DNA of 34,188 bases from Snodgrassella alvi (GTDB taxonomy: Bacteria > Pseudomonadota > Gammaproteobacteria > Burkholderiales > Neisseriaceae): positions 1-34,188 of the forward strand of contig NZ_MEIK01000032.1 in the NCBI RefSeq assembly GCF_002777855.1, written 5' to 3'. The position numbers and the translations under genes were made by a program. Below the pieces are notes generated by a model, which was not told the origin of the DNA, ran no database searches, and saw nothing but the letters and a program-made list of their open reading frames with translations. Shown here piece by piece: positions 28,026 through 34,188 of the stretch; the first letter of the stretch is position 1, and each line of letters begins with the position of its first letter.

Positions 28026-29077
28026 TGAAAGAGATGGACAGTTCGCACAATACAGATAAACAAACCTGGCAAGATATTTTGCATAAGGCTAGCGAGAAAC
28101 CATGGCGTTATGGTTATTTAAGTCTGATGCGTTTTTTTGGTGCTCAATATCCGCTTCAGCTACCAATAGGTGATGCTGTACGACCACAGCAAGAACCGTT
28201 TCGACTGGGACAATCACCATCACTGATTTTTGCTCCACGTGAAATTGCATCAACTTCTTTAACATCAGAAGGAAAATTTCAAATTCAATTATTCGGATTA
28301 GGATTGTGGGGAGCCAATGGTCCTTTGCCGATGCATTATACTGAAATTGCCTTGAGCCGACGCGACAGTAATCGTGACAGCACATTAGTAGATTTTGCTG
28401 ATCTATTTCACCATCGCTACCTGACCCAATTCTATAGTGCGTGGCAAAGCGCTCAATCTGCTGGCGGTGGACTGGATAGACAAGACGCTGAAGAATTTTC
28501 TTTTTTTATAGCCAGCCTTAGTGGTCAGAGTCTGGAAGAATTTGCTGAAAGCCCTTTGCCTTCTCATCCCAGATTAGCGGCAGGAGCACACTTAGTGCGC
28601 GAAGCCCGTAATCCAGATGGAATGACATCAACACTGTCTCATTATTTTGGCGTACCCTTTACTCTTGAAGAATACGTATTACACTGGATTGCCGTAGCGC
28701 CCGAAGAACGTACCCGTCTGGGTATACCCGGACCCGCATCGGTGATAGGAGAAGGTGCATTAGTAGGACAGATGGTACCAGATCGCCAACATAAATTCCG
28801 CTTAATTATTGGCCCATTGAACTTGGATAATTACTTACATTTTTTACCTAACGGACGCGACTTACCACGCTTAATCGAATGGGTTAGGGCGTTTATCGGA
28901 TATGAATATGAGTGGGAAATACAACTACAATTGAATCCGCGTTCAGCCCCTCCAGCGCAAATGAGTTCTGACCAGCGTTTAGGATGGACTACTTGGCTGG
29001 GTCAGTCCATGAATGATCTTCCAGTGGCGGGTATGACGTATGAACCAGAACAATATTCCAGCATCAGACAGTTGTGA
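28025..29077 (+). CDS. tssG: TssG baseplate wedge protein
   Basis: The 350-residue protein matches TssG in length and in blocks such as YLSLMRFF, LGLWGANGPLPMHYTE and FADLFHHRYLTQFYSAW. It forms the wedge core with TssF. The start at 28025 overlaps the tssF stop; a second ATG at 28034 is a possible alternative. The end is 7 nt before the chosen tssA start. Confidence 0.96.
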   Translation: MKEMDSSHNTDKQTWQDILHKASEKPWRYGYLSLMRFFGAQYPLQLPIGDAVRPQQEPFRLGQSPSLIFAPREIASTSLTSEGKFQIQLFGLGLWGANGPLPMHYTEIALSRRDSNRDSTLVDFADLFHHRYLTQFYSAWQSAQSAGGGLDRQDAEEFSFFIASLSGQSLEEFAESPLPSHPRLAAGAHLVREARNPDGMTSTLSHYFGVPFTLEEYVLHWIAVAPEERTRLGIPGPASVIGEGALVGQMVPDRQHKFRLIIGPLNLDNYLHFLPNGRDLPRLIEWVRAFIGYEYEWEIQLQLNPRSAPPAQMSSDQRLGWTTWLGQSMNDLPVAGMTYEPEQYSSIRQL

Positions 29078-29084
29078 GAAAAAG

Positions 29085-30173
29085 ATGAGCAATAAAAATA
29101 TCAAACAGAAACACCAATATGCAGACTTGCTTGCTCCCGTTTCTGCTGAACAGCCATGTGGCAGTAATCTCGAATATGACCCAGAATTTCTGCTATTACT
29201 TTCTAAATCTACCGAACAACCTGAAGCTCAATATGGTGATTTCGTTAACAAACCGGAAGGAATTAACTGGAATGAAGTTGAACGCGATGCACTAAGATTG
29301 TTGCTACGGACTAAAGACATCCGAATTTATATTATCTTTCTGCGCAGCAGAATCCAGTTGAATGGAGCCAAAGGTCTTTTTGAAGGATTAAGTTTACTTG
29401 AAGAGGCCTGTACCACTTATTCACAGGAAATATATCCACAGATTGAATTAGATGAAAATGGTGATGAAGAGGATGCGGCACTGGTTCGCAGTAATGCACT
29501 TGCCGGTCTGACAGACCCGCAAGGTGTTATGGCAGATATTCGCGGGATTGTGCTGTCTAGTAATGCGGCATTGCGATTACAAATTCGGGATGTAGAGCGC
29601 TCTTTATCAATTCCACGTCCGGCTGATGCTCTAGCTCCAGACTCCGTACGGCGGCAATTGCTTGATTTGCGTCTGCGAAATACACCGGCGCTGATAGCAC
29701 TTGATGAAGTGCTACCAATTGTAGAAAAATTGCAAACATGGGTCGATGAGAATTTAAAACTCAATGCACCGGATTTTAGTTCGCTAAAAAAAATATTGAG
29801 CTATTTTCAGGATAATGAAAACCGATCTGCCCCCAAAAGAGAAACACCCGAAGAAAATAACCTACCAGAACAAAACAACAACCATATTTCTAACGCACCT
29901 GAAATTATACAAGAAGATGTAGATTCTTCTCTTAATAACGAATCCCTTACAAATGATGTTTTACAAGAACTGATGCCGGTAGCTATTGCCGACCGTTATG
30001 ACGCCCTTCAGCGCATTGAGGATATACGTCACTGGTTTGAAGCCAACGAGCCAAGCAGCCCTACTGTCCCCCTCCTGCGTCAAGCAGAACGCATGGTGGG
30101 TAAACGCTTTTCCGAAGTAATCAATGCAATACCACTCGAGTTATTGCAAAAATGGGATGAAGAAGAAACGTAA
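29085..30173 (+). CDS. tssA: TssA assembly protein
   Basis: The 362-residue product has an N-terminal ImpA-type domain (about 10-125, with the PCGSNLEYDPEF motif), a helical middle domain, an acidic low-complexity linker (about 225-285) and a C-terminal region containing the RIEDIRHWFEANEPSSP motif. TssA coordinates baseplate priming and tube-sheath growth. I choose ATG 29085, 7 nt after the tssG stop, with an A-rich GAGAAAAAG ribosome site; a frame extension to 29040 overlaps tssG by 38 nt and adds residues outside the family. It is the last gene of the plus-strand operon; no plus-strand intrinsic terminator is evident after it. Confidence 0.94.
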   Translation: MSNKNIKQKHQYADLLAPVSAEQPCGSNLEYDPEFLLLLSKSTEQPEAQYGDFVNKPEGINWNEVERDALRLLLRTKDIRIYIIFLRSRIQLNGAKGLFEGLSLLEEACTTYSQEIYPQIELDENGDEEDAALVRSNALAGLTDPQGVMADIRGIVLSSNAALRLQIRDVERSLSIPRPADALAPDSVRRQLLDLRLRNTPALIALDEVLPIVEKLQTWVDENLKLNAPDFSSLKKILSYFQDNENRSAPKRETPEENNLPEQNNNHISNAPEIIQEDVDSSLNNESLTNDVLQELMPVAIADRYDALQRIEDIRHWFEANEPSSPTVPLLRQAERMVGKRFSEVINAIPLELLQKWDEEET

Positions 30174-30404
30174 ATTTTATATTTTCTTTATCGATTGACG
30201 TTTAAAACTTCATACTTAATTTTCATTGAACTTTATCGTATAAATCCATTAGTAACAGGATTCATAACTTCGATAATGCCGTATAGGTGTTAAAAATTTA
30301 TTATCAACCTGAAATTACCAGAAATTTTGTTTAACAGTAGTATTATTCAAGCCTATATTATTATGATACTTTATTAATTAAATTATCAAAACATCATAGA
30401 ATAG

Positions 30405-30436
30405 AAAAAGGACTGAATCAATCTACGATTCAGTCC
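30405..30436 (-). terminator. Rho-independent terminator of the autotransporter gene
   Basis: Read on the minus strand, a perfect 10-bp stem (GGACTGAATC at 30427-30436, complement at 30410-30419) with a 7-nt loop is followed directly by a TTTTT run (30405-30409). It lies 32 nt beyond the autotransporter stop codon. On the plus strand the stem has no T-tract, so it would not be a strong terminator for tssA, although the convergent layout may still limit read-through. Confidence 0.85.
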
Positions 30437-30467
30437 TACTCACTTCATGTACTTAAATCAATGATAG

Positions 30468-33400
30468 TTACCAGTTTACCCTCAGTCCCACTGAACCATT
30501 AACCGGTGACTTCTCATGTGCATCATTCCCATTAGACCAGGTATGGCCGATTTCGCCATATGCTTTTACTTTATCAGTAATTTCATAGCTTCCACCGATG
30601 GCCATTTCAGTATTTGCATGAGAAGCACCAGTACGCAATGTTGTAGAGGCAGCTTTAGTTGCAAAACTGCTGGTATCTGCACCATTAGGAGAATAGAAGA
30701 AATTTAAACGCGCATAAGGTCGCAGTACACCTTTATTTACCGGATAGTTTCCTTCTAAACGTCCACCCAAACGGAATAACCATGCATTGTCATGATCCTG
30801 CTTAACTTTGGTATTACCACTGATATTAATATCATTCAGATCCAGCCATTGATGCATAATTTGTGCCTGAGGTTCGAACTTCCAGCTACTGCTGCCAAGT
30901 GCAAATGGCTGGCCTACCTCTACAGAAGCCGTGATACCGTGGCCTTTCTGTTTACTGTTTGATGCATTATCCGGCTTGATATCAGCATTGTGGCGTGCAC
31001 CCTGCAGCACTACATCCAGATAGGTTCCACTATCAAGGGTATAGTTACCATATGCGCCTAGGAAATAAGACTTGGTGCTGTTTTTACCAACTTTGCCAAC
31101 TACTCCACTGGCAAAACCATCTACATCCAGATTACCGTGTAAATAGCCCAGATAGCCACCAACTCTCAGGCCATTATTCGTCCAAACATCACTACCCAGT
31201 TGTAAACCGGCGTAATTACCCTTGCTGCGAACATTAGCCACACCGTTCTGACGAATGTCGCTACGATTCGCAATCACTCGTCCCCATGCCTTGCGTTCAT
31301 CTGGAGCAGGTGTCGCACCAATACGCTTATGCATATCTGCTAGCATCAGACTATCAGCCTGACGCAGTTGAGCCCCTACAGCACTTAATAATGGTACTTC
31401 CTTACGATATGTGGTTTTAGGTTTTATTTGGTTACCAGTATCCTGAATTTTTTCAGATAACAAATTCCATTTATTATCTTCACTTTTTTTCAGGCGGTAT
31501 TCATAAGCACCCGCATCAACATGGTCACGAAGCAAGGTAAACACTTCACCATCAGTTTTACCATCTGCTGAAACGATTTCAACCCCGTTTGTACCAGCGG
31601 TATTTTCACCTAACCCACTAACTTCGGTTAAATCAATCGCAGTCGTACCAGTGGCATCTCCCGTAATATGTAATTTATCAGCCTTATTCTGTTCAGGCGT
31701 CACTTCCATAAGCAACTTACTGCCTTTTTCACCGTGATAGTTGCCCTGAATGGTAAGGCGGTCACCCACATTACCGTTCACCATATTAATGCTACCAGAA
31801 TTTTTAACATTACCTTTTACAGCCACTTCGTGCAGTGAATCTTCTGTAGCACTATTCGACACATTATCGAGCTTTAATTCAGATCCGGAGCCAATATTAA
31901 GGTTTTGGGTATTCAGATTGCCTGTTAATGTCAGTGTGGCTGATTCCCCCAGATTAATATCTTCCCAGTTAATAATACCTATTCCTCCATTACGAGAAAT
32001 TTCTGAAGAACCACGCAGACTGGTATTGAGATACAGTTTATCAGTACTGCTATCTGGCTCGGTATCATTATCGTTGCCACCATCCAGCACAGTCACTCCA
32101 GAAATATCTGAGCCATTATTGATAGTCAGCGTATCATTGCCTTTACCAAGATTAATTTGGCCAGCTACTTTAGAACCACCATTTAAAATAACGTTAGCAT
32201 TATTATCACCATCTATAATCGCTACCCCTGATACAGCAGAAACATCTGCACCATGGTTCAGAGTAATATTGCTAATCCCTGCAGTTTTTTCGGTTGTAGA
32301 AGAAACAATACTATTTGTAATATTAGTAGCAATACCTGCACCACTACCCCCCGTCACCTTACCGGCAACACCAACTGTAATATTCCCACCAGTTTCATTA
32401 AACAAACTTATACCGTCAGTACCACCAATAATGTTTCCGGCAGTTTGATCTACTTTGATTTCTGTCTTAGTACCCTTACTCTTGTTATTAACTTGAATAC
32501 CGGCACCTTTGGTTCCTGTAACATTTGCTGCGGTTGTTATTACCGTCGAACCTTTGCCTTCATTGATTGCCAATATTCCGCTCTGGTCACCTTCAATCTT
32601 GCCTGTACTCTGGGTAATAGTGATGCCATTAGCCGTTTCACCATTGATAGCAGAAATACCACTTCCAAGTTCTCCCGGTCCTTTTGCTATCACAGTTCCT
32701 GCTGTAGTGATGGTAGTCGAACCAGTACCTGAATTACTTGCACTGATACCACCTGCTGTACCCTCAATTTTACTGCTTTCTGTCAACTGACTTATATTTA
32801 AGTCAGTGGTATTCTTTCCATCATTTAGTGCAATAATGCCTATGCCTGTACCATATTCGGTTTTGGCTTTGTCAGCTTCTGGTTTCTCAGTTTCTGGTTG
32901 CTCAGTTTCTGGTTGCTCAGTTTCTGGTTTCTCAGCTTCCTTAAATTCAGTGCCTGTTGCACTCACATTGCCACTTACCTGAATATTGGTCGCACCTGAT
33001 TCATGATTGCTGGCATCTATACCACTAGCAAAACCATTTATTTCACCACTTGACTGAACAACATTAATTCCGCCCAAAGGTACCTGGCCATTTTCATCAC
33101 CGGCTTTTGTTGCGGCTTTCTTATTTACAGCAAATGCTGAACTTATGTCTTCTCCGTTTTCGTCAATATCTGAAACTGGTGCTGTACCTGATACAACCTG
33201 AATTCCGGCCCCAGTTTTACCTTCTACTTTACCGGCTGTAGTCACTGAGACTTTTCCGCCAGTTTCATTAAACAAACTTATACCGTCAGTACCACCAATA
33301 ATGTTTCCGGCAGTTTGATCTACTTTGATTTCTGTCTTAGCACCCGTGTCATTCCAGCTTATGTTGTTGGCTTGAATGCCTGCACCTTTGGTTCCTGTGA

Positions 33401-34188
33401 CATTTGCTGCAGTTGTTATTACCGTCGAACCTTTGCCCATATTGGTTGCCAATATTCCACTCTGGTCACCGTTAATTTCACCAGTGCTCTGGGTAATAGT
33501 GATGGCATTGGCCGTTTCACCATTGAAAGCAGAAATACCACTTCCATATTCGCCCGGTCCTTTTGCTGTCACTGTCCCTGCTGTAGTGATGGTAGTCGAA
33601 CCACTACCTGAGTTCCTTGCACTGATGCCACCTGCTGTGCCTTCAATTTTACTGCTTTCTGTCAACTGACTTATATTTATGTCGGTGGTATCCTTTCCAT
33701 CATTTACTGCAATAATGCCTATGCCTGTACCATATTCGATTTTTGGTTTATCAGTTTCTGGTTTATCAGCTTCTGGTTCCTCAGCTTCCTGAAATTGAGT
33801 GCCTGTTGCACTCACATTGCCACTCACCTGAATATTGGTCGCACCTGATTCATGATTGCTGGCATCTATACCACTAGCAAAACCATTGATTTCACCACTT
33901 GACTGAACAACATTAATTCCGCCCAAAGATACCTGGCCATTTTCATCACCGGCTTTTGTTGCGGCTTTCTTATTTACAGCAAATGCTGAACTTATGTCTT
34001 CTCCGTTTTCGTCAATATCTGAAACTGGTGCTGTACCTGATACAACCTGAATTCCGGCTCCAGTTTTACCTTCTACTTTGCCGGCTGTAGTCACTGAGAC
34101 TTTTCCGCCAGTTTCATTAAACAAACTTATACCGTCAGTACCACCTATAATGTTTCCGGCAGTTTGATCTACTTTGATTTCTGTCTTA
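30468..34188 (-). CDS. Type V autotransporter with tandem-repeat passenger (5' end beyond window)
   Basis: The frame is open from the right edge to a TAA at 30468-30470, giving about 1239 residues of a longer protein; its signal peptide is not visible. The C-terminal 270 or so residues form the autotransporter beta-barrel, starting near a KAWGRVIANRSD segment and ending in an aromatic residue (GLRVNW). Before it lies a pertactin-like stem region (LTLTGNLNTQNLNIGSGSEL and following). The passenger is a Gly/Thr/Asn-rich beta-helix with motifs such as GSTTITTAGTV and GSTVITTAANV. It contains long tandem units of 283 and 290 residues, each with a Glu/Pro/Lys linker. Such proteins are surface adhesins or biofilm factors; a role in host attachment is inferred. 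It is not part of the T6SS operons. Confidence 0.92.
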   Translation of the reverse strand, partial: KTEIKVDQTAGNIIGGTDGISLFNETGGKVSVTTAGKVEGKTGAGIQVVSGTAPVSDIDENGEDISSAFAVNKKAATKAGDENGQVSLGGINVVQSSGEINGFASGIDASNHESGATNIQVSGNVSATGTQFQEAEEPEADKPETDKPKIEYGTGIGIIAVNDGKDTTDINISQLTESSKIEGTAGGISARNSGSGSTTITTAGTVTAKGPGEYGSGISAFNGETANAITITQSTGEINGDQSGILATNMGKGSTVITTAANVTGTKGAGIQANNISWNDTGAKTEIKVDQTAGNIIGGTDGISLFNETGGKVSVTTAGKVEGKTGAGIQVVSGTAPVSDIDENGEDISSAFAVNKKAATKAGDENGQVPLGGINVVQSSGEINGFASGIDASNHESGATNIQVSGNVSATGTEFKEAEKPETEQPETEQPETEKPEADKAKTEYGTGIGIIALNDGKNTTDLNISQLTESSKIEGTAGGISASNSGTGSTTITTAGTVIAKGPGELGSGISAINGETANGITITQSTGKIEGDQSGILAINEGKGSTVITTAANVTGTKGAGIQVNNKSKGTKTEIKVDQTAGNIIGGTDGISLFNETGGNITVGVAGKVTGGSGAGIATNITNSIVSSTTEKTAGISNITLNHGADVSAVSGVAIIDGDNNANVILNGGSKVAGQINLGKGNDTLTINNGSDISGVTVLDGGNDNDTEPDSSTDKLYLNTSLRGSSEISRNGGIGIINWEDINLGESATLTLTGNLNTQNLNIGSGSELKLDNVSNSATEDSLHEVAVKGNVKNSGSINMVNGNVGDRLTIQGNYHGEKGSKLLMEVTPEQNKADKLHITGDATGTTAIDLTEVSGLGENTAGTNGVEIVSADGKTDGEVFTLLRDHVDAGAYEYRLKKSEDNKWNLLSEKIQDTGNQIKPKTTYRKEVPLLSAVGAQLRQADSLMLADMHKRIGATPAPDERKAWGRVIANRSDIRQNGVANVRSKGNYAGLQLGSDVWTNNGLRVGGYLGYLHGNLDVDGFASGVVGKVGKNSTKSYFLGAYGNYTLDSGTYLDVVLQGARHNADIKPDNASNSKQKGHGITASVEVGQPFALGSSSWKFEPQAQIMHQWLDLNDINISGNTKVKQDHDNAWLFRLGGRLEGNYPVNKGVLRPYARLNFFYSPNGADTSSFATKAASTTLRTGASHANTEMAIGGSYEITDKVKAYGEIGHTWSNGNDAHEKSPVNGSVGLRVNW
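32401..34188. repeat. Long tandem repeat units inside the autotransporter gene
   Basis: Starting from the shared sequence AACAAACTTATACCGTCAGT, copies begin at 32401, 33271 and 34120. This gives units of 870 bp and 849 bp and the first 69 bp of a third. The units are nearly identical over long stretches, including more than 200 bp around 33000-33330 against 33850-34180. The 21-bp difference is explained by two extra 15-bp units in the linker (+30) and a 9-bp deletion elsewhere. More copies may lie to the right. Confidence 0.9.
32872..32931. repeat. Four 15-bp tandem repeats coding a Glu/Pro/Lys linker
   Basis: Four consecutive 15-bp units of the form TCAGTTTCTGGTTGC occur at 32872, 32887, 32902 and 32917, with one to three differences among them. 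On the minus strand each encodes five residues of the type K/Q-P-E-T/A-E/D. The equivalent place in the next long unit (33751-33780) has only two units. The length is a multiple of three, so changes alter linker length without a frameshift. Confidence 0.88.

Noticed and set aside
31750-33669. Several plus-strand open frames of 80-230 codons
   Set aside because: They are antisense to the autotransporter passenger and repeat with its tandem units; the proteins are low in complexity with no ribosome-site support.
32401-34188. Regular repeats that might suggest a CRISPR or satellite array
   Set aside because: The units are in frame, encode beta-helix passenger segments and lack the short repeat-spacer structure.

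Overview
The window carries a complete type VI secretion system (T6SS) with two effector modules and, at its right end, a large repeat-bearing autotransporter. All 13 core genes (tssA-tssM) are recognisable, with accessory genes for TagF, TagJ and an FHA-like protein. Coding is moderately AT-rich and intergenic DNA is very AT-rich. Gene content and protein style suggest a Neisseriales-type betaproteobacterium, most likely the bee-gut symbiont Snodgrassella. That identification is recognition only, not a database search, and I hold it at about 0.6-0.7.

Layout from left to right. 1-5903 (minus strand): vgrG, an Eag-type chaperone gene and an rhs gene form a VgrG-chaperone-effector cassette. The rhs reading frame runs off the left edge, so its C-terminal toxin is not visible. 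5904-7048: more than 1 kb of very AT-rich DNA with no gene I can support. 7049-8752 (minus): a short HExxH metallopeptidase-like gene is followed by two paralogous lipoprotein genes. I read this as an effector with duplicated periplasmic immunity proteins, attached directly to the 3' end of the core operon (2 nt after tagF). 8755-23513 (minus): the main structural operon, in transcription order tssH, tssB, tssC, a STY0300-like gene, hcp, tssJ, tssK, tssL, an unknown periplasmic protein, tssM, tagF. 23514-23844: a divergent promoter region. 23845-30173 (plus): fha-like gene, tagJ, tssE, tssF, tssG, tssA. 30405-30436: an intrinsic terminator for the autotransporter gene on the minus strand. 30468-34188 (minus): the 3' part of an autotransporter gene whose passenger contains tandem units of about 850-870 bp; its 5' end lies beyond the right edge.

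How the parts fit. TssJ-TssL-TssM form the envelope complex. TssE-F-G-K and VgrG form the baseplate, TssA guides assembly, Hcp is the inner tube, TssB/TssC the contractile sheath, and ClpV (TssH) recycles it. The only PAAR tip domain visible is fused to Rhs, whose transmembrane region would be shielded by the Eag chaperone before loading on VgrG. The least conventional elements are the HExxH effector with twin lipoproteins, two exported proteins of unknown role inside the core operon, an FHA-like protein lacking the phosphothreonine-binding signature, a long N-terminal extension on VgrG, and a perfect 11-bp inverted repeat between hcp and tssJ.
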